DNA of 64,000 nucleotides, taken from assembly GCF_036195325.1 (NCBI RefSeq), contig NZ_CP108101.1, positions 930,001 to 994,000 on the forward strand, in the 5' to 3' direction. The position numbers and the translations under genes are program-made. A model generated the notes under the pieces. It saw only the letters and a list, made by a program, of their open reading frames with translations. It ran no database searches and was not told where the DNA came from. Of this stretch, positions 1-8,493 are shown piece after piece. Numbering within the stretch: position 1 is the first letter of the stretch; each line of letters opens with the position of its first letter. The DNA comes from Streptomyces sp. NBC_00234 (GTDB taxonomy: Bacteria > Actinomycetota > Actinomycetes > Streptomycetales > Streptomycetaceae).

Positions 1-611
1 CTCTCGCCGAACTGGGATATGTAGCGCTGGCCTTCGACCTTCACGGCGGGCGCTATTTGGGCGACCCCGAGGAGATGCTGGCCCGTTGCCTGCCGCTGCT
101 CGCTGATCCGGACCGGATGCGGGGCATCGGCCATGCGGCGCTCGACGTGTTGCGCACCGAACCGCGGACCGACCCCGACCGGATCGCCGCCGTCGGCTAC
201 GGCACCGGGGGCGCCGTCGGGCTGGAACTCGGGCGCGGCGGCGTCAGCCTGCGCGCGATCGGGACAGTCAACGGACTGACCACGGGCCGACCGGGCGAGG
301 CGGCGCGCATTCGCTGCCCGGTGTGGGCCGGGGTCGGGTCGGAAGACCCGATCATGCCGCCCGCGCAACGGAACGCGTTCACCGCTGAGATGCAGGCCGC
401 GGGCATCGACTGGCGCCTCGCGGTCTACGGTGGCGCCTTGCACGCCTTCCACCACCCGCCGGTCGATCACCCCACGGTCCCCGGCGTCGGCTACCACCCA
501 CAGCACGCGCAGCGAGCCTGGCGCGACGTCGTCGACCTGCTCGCCGAGTGCCTGCCCGTGACGGAGGATCTGGGGCATGTCCCAGGTAAGCATGCTGGCG
601 CCGGGCACTGA
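1..611 (+). CDS. dienelactone hydrolase-like protein, 5' end outside window
   Basis: Coding runs in frame from base 3, so the gene begins before the window; about 203 residues are visible. The fold markers of an alpha/beta hydrolase of the dienelactone hydrolase family are present: an early strand reading ELGYVALAFDLHGG, a nucleophile-elbow segment VGYGTGGAVGLELGR, an acid segment VGSEDPIMPP and a histidine segment GGALHAFHHP, followed by the family-typical end PGVGYHPQHAQRAW. The elbow normally reads G-x-C-x-G-G, with Cys (or Ser) as nucleophile. Here that position is Gly, while the Asp and His are kept, so hydrolase activity is doubtful. The gene ends convergently against the regulator ending at 838. 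Family assignment is firm; substrate is unknown. Confidence 0.8.
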   Translation, partial: LAELGYVALAFDLHGGRYLGDPEEMLARCLPLLADPDRMRGIGHAALDVLRTEPRTDPDRIAAVGYGTGGAVGLELGRGGVSLRAIGTVNGLTTGRPGEAARIRCPVWAGVGSEDPIMPPAQRNAFTAEMQAAGIDWRLAVYGGALHAFHHPPVDHPTVPGVGYHPQHAQRAWRDVVDLLAECLPVTEDLGHVPGKHAGAGH

Positions 612-837
612 CAGTCCCCTCCCCTCAAGTCCGCACAGCAGAACCGCATTCGGGCGGATGCTCGATCGCGGATACGCGTTCGCAACTGCCGCAGTAGATG
701 CCGGATTTACCCCGACAGAGCCCCTACCGTGATCACCGCGACCTGCGGCGGGCCATTCCGGCCGCCGGGGCGAGGTGTACGCATTTACTGCGGCAGCCGG
801 TCAGAGGTCTGCTCAGACCCGTGCGCACCTCAAGAAC

Positions 838-1929
838 TCACAGTTTCCTCGGGGAATTCTCCGACGGAGTGGCGACGGACGGCACCGTTTTCCGACGAGT
901 CGCGGTCGCGGTGGCCTCATGCGGTCCGGGTGCGTCGCGCTCGGCTTCGAGCCAGCCCAGCCGAGCCGCCTGGAAGCCCAGCTGTACGCGATTCTGTACC
1001 TTCGCGACGTCCATCAGGTGCCGGACCCGGCGCTGCACCGTTCGCAGGGATCCGCGGAGTTGGGCGGCGATCGCTTGGTCGGTGAGGCCGGTCAGCGACA
1101 GGCTGAGGATCTGTGCATCCAGATCATCGATGCCGGACGCGTTCTGCAAGGCCCCGGCAGAGGTGACAAACTGCGTCGCCTTCTCCCATTCGGACTCGAA
1201 CAGTGCTATCAGCGCGTCGAGCAGGCTGCTCGAGTACACGAGCAGGGCTTCCGCCGGTGCTGCATCGGTCCGACCGAGGAGTGGAACAATGGCGAACTCG
1301 CGGTCTACGATGAAGAGTTTCAGTGGCACGGTCTCGGCGAATCGGACCTCCTCTCCTGCGGCCCGCGCACGGGCAATCTCGTCGAACGACGGGACTCCCT
1401 CATTGAGCATCGCATTCTCGGGCACCGGGCGTTCGAGTACCACGCGGTAACGGACACCGCGCGCGATGACAGCGCCGTCGGTCCTGTTGCCGACCACGAA
1501 GACTGGCGCCTTGACGAAGTTCATGACCTCCTTCCGTGCACCGAGTTGTATTTGTCCGACACGCTCGCGAATGGCCTCGGTGCCGTGGATCACATCAATG
1601 ACGTCACCGACGCCGCGCCCGAGGGCCGCCGAGCGGTAGATTTTGTCGAGGGAGTCGAGTTCGAGTTCCGCCCGCTTGAGCTCGTTCTGCCGCTGGCGCA
1701 GGAGTGCCTGCAGCGCCGCCGCCGGCGGGGAGGCCACGAATCGAGTGGGATCCCCGAGGCTGCGCGTGGCGAGTCTCCGGTCTTCGAGCACGCCGAGGAT
1801 GCACACGACCTGGCGGGCTTCGCGGCCGACGGACTCGGCGAGTTCGGCGGGGGTGGCGGAGGCTACCGAGATGAGCGCGCGGTAGGTCTCCGACTCTGCG
1901 GTGCTTAGTCCCAGCACGTCCGAAAGCAT
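838..1929 (-). CDS. TrmB/LuxR-type helix-turn-helix transcriptional regulator
   Basis: A cytoplasmic 363-residue DNA-binding protein. Residues about 5-60 form a TrmB-like winged helix, starting with LGLSTAESETYRALI and followed by a wing-like LEDRRLATR. A central region of about 200 residues resembles the effector half of TrmB-like proteins. Residues about 290-330 carry a second, LuxR-like helix-turn-helix (LTGLTDQAIAAQL...TVQRRVRHLMD). The start is ATG with GGAGGAGTACC in front of it. This two-HTH layout is common next to secreted subtilases in Streptomyces. The gene reads in the same direction as the subtilase cassette but lies beyond that cassette's terminators, so it is probably a separate unit. 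Targets are not deducible. Confidence 0.8.
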   Translation of the reverse strand: MLSDVLGLSTAESETYRALISVASATPAELAESVGREARQVVCILGVLEDRRLATRSLGDPTRFVASPPAAALQALLRQRQNELKRAELELDSLDKIYRSAALGRGVGDVIDVIHGTEAIRERVGQIQLGARKEVMNFVKAPVFVVGNRTDGAVIARGVRYRVVLERPVPENAMLNEGVPSFDEIARARAAGEEVRFAETVPLKLFIVDREFAIVPLLGRTDAAPAEALLVYSSSLLDALIALFESEWEKATQFVTSAGALQNASGIDDLDAQILSLSLTGLTDQAIAAQLRGSLRTVQRRVRHLMDVAKVQNRVQLGFQAARLGWLEAERDAPGPHEATATATRRKTVPSVATPSENSPRKL

Positions 1930-2261
1930 GGTACTCCTCCGCGAATTGGTCGGCCCTGGCTATTTTGGCTGGGTTTGATTTTGATTCCCTGATGGCCGGT
2001 CGGCGAAGTGTCGGCTGCCTGCGGGAAAGGGCGATCGGGCACGCTGGGGCGGCCCTCCGACTCCTCGGCTCGCGGTTTGGCGGCCCTGGACGAACGTGCG
2101 CTGGGCCGGATCGCCGGCGCGGGCGCGGGCCCCACGATCTGGACTGCTGGGTCCGCCTGCCGGCCGTGCACAATCGGTCCGACTTCAAGCGGGGAGCGGG
2201 CCGGCGAGTTGAACCGACTTGGGCTGAACCGGGCAGTTACTGGCCACCGGTCCGCGATCGT
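1930..2261. other. intergenic region upstream of the TrmB-like regulator
   Basis: Holds the ribosome-binding site and presumably the promoter of the minus-strand regulator starting at 1929. I see no convincing gene on either strand; the open frames here are short and lack family resemblance. Confidence 0.5.
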
Positions 2262-2271
2262 TGGCCCTGCC

Positions 2272-2299
2272 CGTATTCGGCGAGGCTTCGCCGAATACG
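2272..2299. terminator. perfect 12-bp-stem hairpin
   Basis: CGTATTCGGCGA and TCGCCGAATACG form a perfect 12-bp stem around a GGCT loop. It is the second of two tandem hairpins after the lipoprotein stop codon on the minus strand. There is no clear U-tract, as is usual for Streptomyces terminators. Confidence 0.65.
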
Positions 2300-2309
2300 C
2301 GGGAGACGG

Positions 2310-2337
2310 CCGGGGCGAGACTCACGTCTCGCCCCGG
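2310..2337. terminator. perfect 12-bp-stem hairpin, first after lipoprotein
   Basis: CCGGGGCGAGAC and GTCTCGCCCCGG form a perfect 12-bp stem with a 4-nt loop, about 40 nt past the stop of the lipoprotein gene read on the minus strand. Likely the main terminator of the subtilase-lipoprotein unit. Confidence 0.75.
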
Positions 2338-2378
2338 TCGCGGCCCTCCGGTTGGGTTCATCGCTTCACCGGTTCACC

Positions 2379-2990
2379 TCAGCGCAGTTGGTACGCCTTG
2401 GGAATCGTCTGCTTGACGGTGTCCCCCGCACTGTCGGTCGCGGTGATCCGCAGTCCGACTTCTCCGGGAGCCTCGTCACGCTTCGGGTGCTCGATTTGCG
2501 CGGTGAACGTGTTCTGCTTGTCGGCCTGGGTGGTGATTGCCGGCTGCCAGGTCTTGCCGCCGTCGACGCTGGCCTCGACCCGCAACTTCGTCACGGTCGG
2601 TGGCTTGCTGAGCCGATCCTGGTAGTAGCCGGTGACGGTGATGGAGTGGAGGCCGCCGGCCTTGGCGGTGTTGTCCAGATCAAGGCCCAGGTCGTACCGC
2701 AGGAAGATCAGCGGCTCCGGACGGCACTTACCAGGATCCTTGACGATGGCGTCCGCGATGCACGGTTGCGACGTCGGCGTGTCTGCCTTGTCCGGCCGGT
2801 CGGACGTGTACTCCCACACGGTCTTGACCCCGTTGGTGTCCGCCTCGTACGAGTAGCGGGCTGATTCCGCAGGCAGGTCGTACGTGATGACGTCAGCGCT
2901 ACCGCAACTCGTCATCGCGAGCACCCCGAGGGCTGTCAGCGCCGCAAGGTTCACTGTCCGGCGCCACTTCGATGGCACGGTCGCGTTCAT
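2379..2990 (-). CDS. lipoprotein carrying a subtilase-type C-terminal domain
   Basis: About 203 residues. The N-terminus is positively charged (NATVPSKWRRT), then hydrophobic, then a lipobox-like AMTSC, so the mature protein should be a membrane-anchored lipoprotein. The C-terminal ~90 residues (about 110-203: ITVTGYYQDRL...LRVEASVDGGKTWQPA...LRITATDSAGDTVKQTI) match the extreme C-terminus of the broken subtilase at 7249-8160 (VEVSTDDGATWSPA...LRVEAQDANGSKIEQTL). That domain normally ends S8 peptidases of this type. ATG at 2990 is chosen because AAAGGAGA precedes it; an upstream GTG at 3023 overlaps the subtilase stop as GTGA, so translational coupling is likely either way. Function is inferred to be linked to the adjacent protease. 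Confidence 0.75.
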   Translation of the reverse strand: MNATVPSKWRRTVNLAALTALGVLAMTSCGSADVITYDLPAESARYSYEADTNGVKTVWEYTSDRPDKADTPTSQPCIADAIVKDPGKCRPEPLIFLRYDLGLDLDNTAKAGGLHSITVTGYYQDRLSKPPTVTKLRVEASVDGGKTWQPAITTQADKQNTFTAQIEHPKRDEAPGEVGLRITATDSAGDTVKQTIPKAYQLR

Positions 2991-3019
2991 CGGACCGGTC
3001 TCCTTTCTCGCTTCGGTCA

Positions 3020-6000
3020 TCACCGCTTGCTCCCCGACACCAGGTTCGGCGCGTTGCCGGGCTCGCCGAGCTGGAAGGCGAACTCGAGGGGTACGAGCCG
3101 TTGCTCGAGTTCGTCGCCGGCCTGGTTGGAAAGGCGGACGTCACAGGTGGTACAGGTCCCTATCCCGTAGAGGAGCGGGAACAAGACCGTTTCGTTGACC
3201 ATGCCGATCACGGCCTGCCGGCCGCCTCCGCTGCCGGTCAGGTACATGGTCGGCCAGAATCGGTCGGCCTCCCGGCAGCCGGCGCACGGCAGGCCGACGC
3301 TGTTGGTGAAGCCCGACTTGGTGCGGACCTGGGGCACCGCGCCGGGCAGGGACGGGCCCGTGCTCCAGTTGATCGTGTTCTTCCTGTCGAGCGCCAGGTC
3401 CTGGGTTTCGCCCGGGCGCGATCCAGTCGCCAGCACGGACGGCCCGACGTAATGCCTGGTGGCCAGCTCAAATGTGTCGACCGCGTGGTCGTCCCGCGTG
3501 ACCCACGTGGTGAGCTGCCGTTGGCTGGCCGGCTTGGGCAGGTCCATCTCCACTGCAACCGGGCCGGCGTCGGTGGTCCGGCTCCAGCCGAAGTAGGAAG
3601 TCACCCCGAGCCGGTCGGCGTGGATACGGTGGTCGACACGGTCGAGCTCCTCGGGCAGGACCTGGTGCGGCAGGCTGGCGGGGATCCGACCGTTGGTGCT
3701 GAACGCCAGCGCGTAGCTCTTCGACACCTCGCTGTTGCCGCCGAGTTCGACCTGGACGCCGGGCGTCGCCCCGCCCTCGATCCGCCGGATCAGCGTGGCG
3801 GCCTCGGCCGGGGGTACGGTCACGATCGGCAACGCCGCGTACTCCTCGACCGGCGGGCAGCTGTCCGGACCGTTCTCGCAGTTGTAGTGCCGGGTCCCGT
3901 ACGACTCCAGGGTGACCCGGTCGGTCCCGCCGGCCACCAGCACCCCGATCGCACCCGCCGCGGCAGCCGCGGCCACTCGCTCACGGAGTGCGGTGAAGTT
4001 GCAGGTCGTCGTGCAGATGTCGGTCGGCCGCACCAGCACCAGCGCGCCCTTGGCGTCGACCTTGGCGAGCTCCTCGGCCGAGCCGGTGCCCGCGTAGACC
4101 ACGGGCTTCTGACCATTGGTGGGCAGTCGAGGGATCGTCAACTGCACGTGGCGGACCTGGTTCCTTCCGTCTTCCTTCCATCCCTGGGTCCCGCCGTGGA
4201 TGGAGGTGTCCGGCGTCGCGTAGCGGGCGCCGAGGTCGAAGGAGTCACCGTTGCCCGTGACCTTCATCGTTACTGACGGCGGTACCAGGACATGCTGGCT
4301 GTTGAAGGAGAGCGTGCCGAGGCTCACCTCGCTGGTCGGCAGTGCCCACCAGTTAGGTTCACCGGGACCGTAGGTGGTGCCGAGCTTTGCGGCAAGCCCC
4401 CAATTGCCGTCCACAGAGGCCCGCTTGATCTGGAAGGCCGCGCCGTATGTCTCCGTCGACTCCGGGGCGTTCACTCTGATCGGCTTGGCCTTCCGCAAGT
4501 CCAGCTCCACCGTGGTCGCCCCGGTGACCTGCACCTGCGGTGCCATCGGTGCGGCCCTGTGCAGCTCACCGGCCGCGTCCCGCCACGTCATCGTGAGCGC
4601 CGACGCGACAGTACCGGCGAAGACCCTGGCCTTGATCGTCTCGCCCCCCGGTGCCACCTGCGGGTCCTCGTAAAGGCCCAGCTTGTCCTCGTTCATCGGG
4701 ACGATCAGCGCGTTGCCGTACCGGACGTCGGTGGCGCCGGCCGGAGGAATGACCTTGATGGTCAGGTCGTGACGGATCGGCTCCAGGAACGCCGAGATCC
4801 GCGACGTTCCCAGCGTCGTCCCCGTGCTGTCCTTGGCGGTCAGGGCGCCTGCGTATCCACCGTACTGCCCGGCATCCTCTGCCAACTTGGCGTTCAGGGT
4901 CACCGCGACGTCGGTCGAACCCTTGGCGGGCACGGTCACCTGGTCGGCGCTGAGCGTGAACAGCCCCGCCGGCGTGGGCTTGCCCGCGTAGGAGGCCGAG
5001 GCGGAGAGCGTCAGCGTGATCGGCTCGTCGGTCCAGTTGGTGTAGGTGACCGTCTTGGACGTCGACGAGTGCGGGAACTCGAAGCGGCCGAAGTTCAGGT
5101 TCCCGTCCGGGATGATCTTCGGATCGATCGCACGGGCCACGTCCACCCGGCCGGCCCCCTGCGCGTACACGTCGTGGCCCAGGTCCTTGGCGGTGGCCAT
5201 CAGCAGCGCCTTGATTTGCCGCCCGCTGAAGTCCGGGTACTTCTGGGCGATGATCGCCGCGGCGCCGGCCATGTGGGGCGTGGCCATGGAAGTGCCACTG
5301 GCGGACGTGTAGTAGTCGTCCACGACCGTGCCCATCGCGGTGCCCTTGGCCCGGGCGGCGGCGATGGCGACGCCCGGAGCCGCGATGTCCGGCTTGGCCC
5401 CGCCGTCCCCGATCCGAGGTCCGCGGCTGGAGAAGGGGGCCATCTGGTCGCTCTTGTCCACGGCCGCGACCGTCAGCGCCTCGTCGGCTGAACCCGGCGA
5501 CCCGACCGTCTTGGCGTCCGGGCCGTTGTTGCCCGCGGCAATGACGAACAGGGTGCCGTAATCAAGGCTGAGCTTGTTCACCGCCTTGCTCAGCACGTCC
5601 GTTCCGTCGGAGGCCGGGCCACCGAGGCTCATGTTCACCACATCGGCACCGGACTGGGCGGCCCACTCCATGCCGGCGATGACCGCGTCGCCGGAGCACG
5701 AGCCGTCCGAACCGCAGACTCTGCCGATGAGCAGATTCGCACCGGGCGCCACACCGCGACGCAGCCCGTCGGAGGCCTCTCCGGTGCCGGCGATCGTGGA
5801 CGCCACATGGGTACCGTGCCCGTGTTCGTCCACCGCTCCAGTCGGGCTGCCGGTGAAGTCAACCGCCTCGGCGATCCGGTCGGCGAGATCGGGGTGGGTG
5901 GCATCGATGCCACTGTCCAGCACCGCGACCTTCACGTTTGAACCGTCATAGCCGCGGCTCCAAGCGGCGGGCGCGCCGATCTGCGGTACGGACGTGTCGA

Positions 6001-6694
6001 GCTGAATCTTCGTCAGCTCGTTCAGCCACACCTTTTTCACTCCGGCAAGCGGGCCGACGGTCCGAGCGGCGGAGGCGGACTTGCCGGCGTTCTTCTCCCG
6101 TACCTCTCGCCACCACTCGCCGTTGCCCTTGATGGTCATCGAGCGGGCGTTGATGCTCTTCAGGACGCGCTTAGCCTTGGTACCGGCGGCGGTCGGCGCC
6201 GTCCGAGCGCTGGTCTTTCCGGTGTACGCGGCGATAGCCGGGACCTCACCGGTCGTACCCTCGGCCGCCCAAGCGGCCAGCTTGCCAAGGTTGAAGAGCT
6301 CCCAGTCCAGCAGGTCGGCACGGATCAACGGCAACACGTCATCCGGTACGACGTAGACCTGGCCGCTCCTGGTGATGGTCTGGAAGAGCACCGACTCGTT
6401 CCCGGGCCGCGTTGCCTGCTCGATCTCGTGGACGACCGGCTTCCCGTCCGCGGTGACACCGATCTGCACCTTGTCGCCGGTCATCAGCGTCAGTGACAGC
6501 TTTGCCTGAGTTCCGGCGGCGGCGCGGAGAAGGCTGCTGTCGCCGACCGAAGTGGGCAGGACCTGGTTGAGGGTGGTAGGGGCAGACGGGGCGGGGGTTG
6601 GGTCGGCAGCATTCGCCGAGGTGGTCGGTATGACCATCCCGAGGACCGTGATGCCGGTGATCGCGACGGCGAGCCGTTGCCCGAAACGCCTCAT
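3020..6694 (-). CDS. secreted S8 family serine peptidase (subtilase) with PA domain
   Basis: A 1224-residue exported protease. The signal peptide is MRRFGQRLAVAITGITVLGM to about residue 30 (ANAAD). A long propeptide-like region follows to about 230. The peptidase S8 domain spans about 245-560 with Asp260 (VAVLDSGID), His293 (HGHGTHVAST), the oxyanion Asn389 (AAGNNGP) and Ser469 (SGTSMATPH), so the catalytic set is complete. Fibronectin-like segments follow, with a protease-associated domain at roughly 860-970. Start ATG 6694 is chosen because CAGGAGGCCTGGCG precedes it and the signal peptide begins there. The C-terminal domain usual in this type is not at its end but appears in the lipoprotein directly downstream. 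It overlaps the small upstream ORF by ATGA. Confidence 0.93.
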   Translation of the reverse strand: MRRFGQRLAVAITGITVLGMVIPTTSANAADPTPAPSAPTTLNQVLPTSVGDSSLLRAAAGTQAKLSLTLMTGDKVQIGVTADGKPVVHEIEQATRPGNESVLFQTITRSGQVYVVPDDVLPLIRADLLDWELFNLGKLAAWAAEGTTGEVPAIAAYTGKTSARTAPTAAGTKAKRVLKSINARSMTIKGNGEWWREVREKNAGKSASAARTVGPLAGVKKVWLNELTKIQLDTSVPQIGAPAAWSRGYDGSNVKVAVLDSGIDATHPDLADRIAEAVDFTGSPTGAVDEHGHGTHVASTIAGTGEASDGLRRGVAPGANLLIGRVCGSDGSCSGDAVIAGMEWAAQSGADVVNMSLGGPASDGTDVLSKAVNKLSLDYGTLFVIAAGNNGPDAKTVGSPGSADEALTVAAVDKSDQMAPFSSRGPRIGDGGAKPDIAAPGVAIAAARAKGTAMGTVVDDYYTSASGTSMATPHMAGAAAIIAQKYPDFSGRQIKALLMATAKDLGHDVYAQGAGRVDVARAIDPKIIPDGNLNFGRFEFPHSSTSKTVTYTNWTDEPITLTLSASASYAGKPTPAGLFTLSADQVTVPAKGSTDVAVTLNAKLAEDAGQYGGYAGALTAKDSTGTTLGTSRISAFLEPIRHDLTIKVIPPAGATDVRYGNALIVPMNEDKLGLYEDPQVAPGGETIKARVFAGTVASALTMTWRDAAGELHRAAPMAPQVQVTGATTVELDLRKAKPIRVNAPESTETYGAAFQIKRASVDGNWGLAAKLGTTYGPGEPNWWALPTSEVSLGTLSFNSQHVLVPPSVTMKVTGNGDSFDLGARYATPDTSIHGGTQGWKEDGRNQVRHVQLTIPRLPTNGQKPVVYAGTGSAEELAKVDAKGALVLVRPTDICTTTCNFTALRERVAAAAAAGAIGVLVAGGTDRVTLESYGTRHYNCENGPDSCPPVEEYAALPIVTVPPAEAATLIRRIEGGATPGVQVELGGNSEVSKSYALAFSTNGRIPASLPHQVLPEELDRVDHRIHADRLGVTSYFGWSRTTDAGPVAVEMDLPKPASQRQLTTWVTRDDHAVDTFELATRHYVGPSVLATGSRPGETQDLALDRKNTINWSTGPSLPGAVPQVRTKSGFTNSVGLPCAGCREADRFWPTMYLTGSGGGRQAVIGMVNETVLFPLLYGIGTCTTCDVRLSNQAGDELEQRLVPLEFAFQLGEPGNAPNLVSGSKR

Positions 6695-6963
6695 CGCCAG
6701 GCCTCCTGAGATGCCGTTCTGTGAGCTTCTCCGTAAATCTGCTGTATGGATTGCACAAGCGACTCCCAGTCGTCGTGGCAAAGAATCAGTTCAGACAGAT
6801 ACTCAGGCTCGGCATGGGCAAAGACAACTGATAGGCAGTGGCGTATTTCCTCCTTGTCGGAAACCCGCCACAACAGCCGTCCGGACAACCGACGGGGAAC
6901 CACCGAGCCGCTCTGGCGATGCTCTTCGGGCGCAACGGAGAGCCACTTCAAGATGCGCGGCAA
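6691..6963 (-). CDS. small low-GC ORF coupled to the subtilase, unknown function
   Basis: A 90-codon frame whose TGA stop overlaps the subtilase ATG as ATGA. The second half looks protein-like (DKEEIRHCLSVVFAH, HDDWESLVQSIQQIYGEA), but third codon positions are far less G/C-biased than in neighbouring genes, so it is either foreign, poorly adapted coding DNA or a leader region that happens to stay open. Its last bases recur in front of the subtilase remnant at 13160-13208, but the rest does not. No family recognised; no signal peptide or membrane segment. Confidence 0.35.
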   Translation of the reverse strand: MPRILKWLSVAPEEHRQSGSVVPRRLSGRLLWRVSDKEEIRHCLSVVFAHAEPEYLSELILCHDDWESLVQSIQQIYGEAHRTASQEAWR

Positions 6964-7178
6964 GTCCCCGGCAATCCAACCCCGGAGAATTCACGGACAG
7001 GAAAGACTGCCGGGGCCACATAAAGCCCCAAGGCTGTGAAGATATGCGCATTCCGGAAGGGACCCGTACTTTGTCGGCAGCGGAATTCCAGGTGCGGTTC
7101 CCGCACCTGAATGGGCTTCAGCGGCGGTTGATGCCGGGGCCGAGGCCCGGTCGCCGGGCCACGGCGTAATCAAGGTGG
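6964..7178. other. intergenic DNA with a compact hairpin
   Basis: Contains a perfect 9-bp-stem hairpin with a 3-nt loop at 7089-7109 (CAGGTGCGG ttc CCGCACCTG). A 41-codon plus-strand frame at 7045-7170 has no recognisable relatives. This is probably the promoter or leader region for the minus-strand subtilase unit; no gene is called. Confidence 0.4.
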
Positions 7179-7221
7179 CTGCGCCCCTGGCACAAGGACA
7201 TGCCTCGCGCCAGGGGCGCAG
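7179..7221. terminator. 13-bp-stem hairpin after the broken subtilase
   Basis: CTGCGCCCCTGGC and GCCAGGGGCGCAG pair perfectly around a 17-nt loop, about 30 nt past the stop of the minus-strand subtilase remnant. Position and strength suit a terminator of the ancestral gene. Confidence 0.65.
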
Positions 7222-7248
7222 TCAGCAACTCAGGGTCTGCCGCGAGGG

Positions 7249-8160
7249 TCAGCGCACGGCGTAGGCCCTGATCAGGGTCTGCTCGATCTTGCTGCCGTTG
7301 GCGTCCTGTGCCTCGACGCGCAGCGACACATGGCCCGATGACGGATTGCGGACGGACACCTTGTAGTTGCCGTCGGTCTTGGTCTTTACCGTCGCGGGGC
7401 TCCAGGTGGCACCGTCGTCGGTGGACACCTCCACCTCGACCCCGTCGATGTCCGGGGTGGCGCCGGTCTGGAGCGCGAACGCCAGATCGAAGTCGTCCGC
7501 GCCCTGGGCGACTGCCCACTCCATGCCGGCGATGACCCCCGACTGGGGGCCACTGCCGCCGCTGTTGAGCACCTTGCCGATGTACAGGTCGGCGCCCGGC
7601 GCCACCCCCTTGAATGCGCCGCCCGACGCGGCACCCGAGCCGACGACGGTCGAGGCGACATGCGTGCCGTGACCGTGGTGGTCGACCGCATCGGGGTCGT
7701 CGGTGAAGTTCTGTGCCTGCTTCACCCGCCCCGCCACATCAGGGTGGTTCGGGTCGATACCGGTCTCGAGGACGGCCACCTTGGTGCCGGTGCCGTCGTA
7801 GCCGGCCGCCCACGCCTCCGGCGCGCCGATCTGCGGGACGCTCTGATCCAGCGTCACCTGCACCGGCCGGTCGAGCCAGAGCTTCTTGATGCCGTGGGCA
7901 AGCTTCGGCGCGGTCGTCGCGGCGCCGTCGTAGTCGACCGCCTCCCAGAACGTTGCCGCCTTCTTCTTGCTCGCGCGCAGCGCCACCGCGTTGGCGCTGG
8001 GCAGCTCGTCGGCCTTCACCGAACCGGCCGGCGCGGCCTGCCTGAGGGCCTTGCCCGCCTTGCCCGGCTTGCCCGCGAAGGTCGCCATCAGCGGCACGGC
8101 GGGGCGGTGCGCGTCGTCGTAGCCGTACTCGACCAGCTTGGTGACAGAAGCCTTGCTGAC
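7249..8160 (-). pseudogene. internally deleted S8 subtilase remnant
   Basis: The frame keeps part of the propeptide, then the first half of a peptidase S8 domain with Asp (VAVLETGIDPNHPD) and His (HHGHGTHVAST), up to GMEWAVAQGAD. It then jumps directly into the C-terminal tail (DFDLAFALQTGATPDIDGVE ... to the stop). The region that should hold the oxyanion Asn and the catalytic Ser (GTSMATPH) and several hundred further residues is missing, but the reading frame is preserved across the junction. There is no signal peptide: upstream of about 8146 the frame runs into the inverted-repeat arm next to the LuxR gene, so the 5' end is lost. It cannot be an active protease. Confidence 0.85.
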
Positions 8161-8493
8161 GTGGGGCCGGGCGACGGTTCGCAGACCAGGCCCCGGCCGG
8201 CGCGGGCTGCGGCGCCCGCATGGGGCTAACTGGCAACGGGCGAAGGTGCTGTTGTCCACGCGGTTGAGTGTTGTTCCCGCACCGGCTACCGGACTACTGG
8301 GCAGATGACCCAACTTTGCCACCACGCACCCACCTAGGGCCTTTCGTTCGGATCAGGCCGGATCAGGGAGCGGGGTCCGGTGCTGATCCAAACGAAGCCC
8401 TAGCGGCCCTCGACGGCCGGGTCATCGATGACGGCGCCGGCTTCGACGACCCTCACGGCCAGCGCCGTCCGGGACGACACCTCGAGTTTGCGC
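8146..8493. repeat. inner inverted-repeat arm, left
   Basis: About 350 bp nearly identical, in inverted orientation, to 12597-12946. It contains the last ~30 codons of the LuxR-type gene, a hairpin and the spacer leading to the subtilase remnant. The word CCTAGGTGGGTGCGTGGTGG and the following ~180 bases are essentially unchanged between the arms, so duplication was recent or the arms are kept alike by gene conversion. Confidence 0.85.
8334..8403. terminator. long hairpin at the LuxR stop codon
   Basis: CTAGGGC-C-TTTCGTTCGGATCA pairs with TGATCCAAACGAAGCCCTAG across a GC-rich loop. It overlaps the stop codon of the minus-strand LuxR gene and probably terminates it. A diverged copy lies at 12689-12750. 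The shape, with imperfect long terminal arms, also fits a miniature mobile element; no target duplication is visible. Confidence 0.6.

Larger units (their letters stand above)
2262..2425 (-). repeat. outer inverted-repeat copy A (lipoprotein 3' end plus tandem hairpins)
   Basis: This stretch, read on the minus strand, matches 13389-13565 read on the plus strand: the last codons of the lipoprotein, then the sequence after its stop (shared words GAGGTGAA, GATGAAGCGATGAA, GGGGCGAGACGTGA, AAGCCTCGCCGAATACGGGC). Copy A is intact; its partner shows small deletions and decayed hairpins. It is the outer end of the large inverted duplication. Confidence 0.75.
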
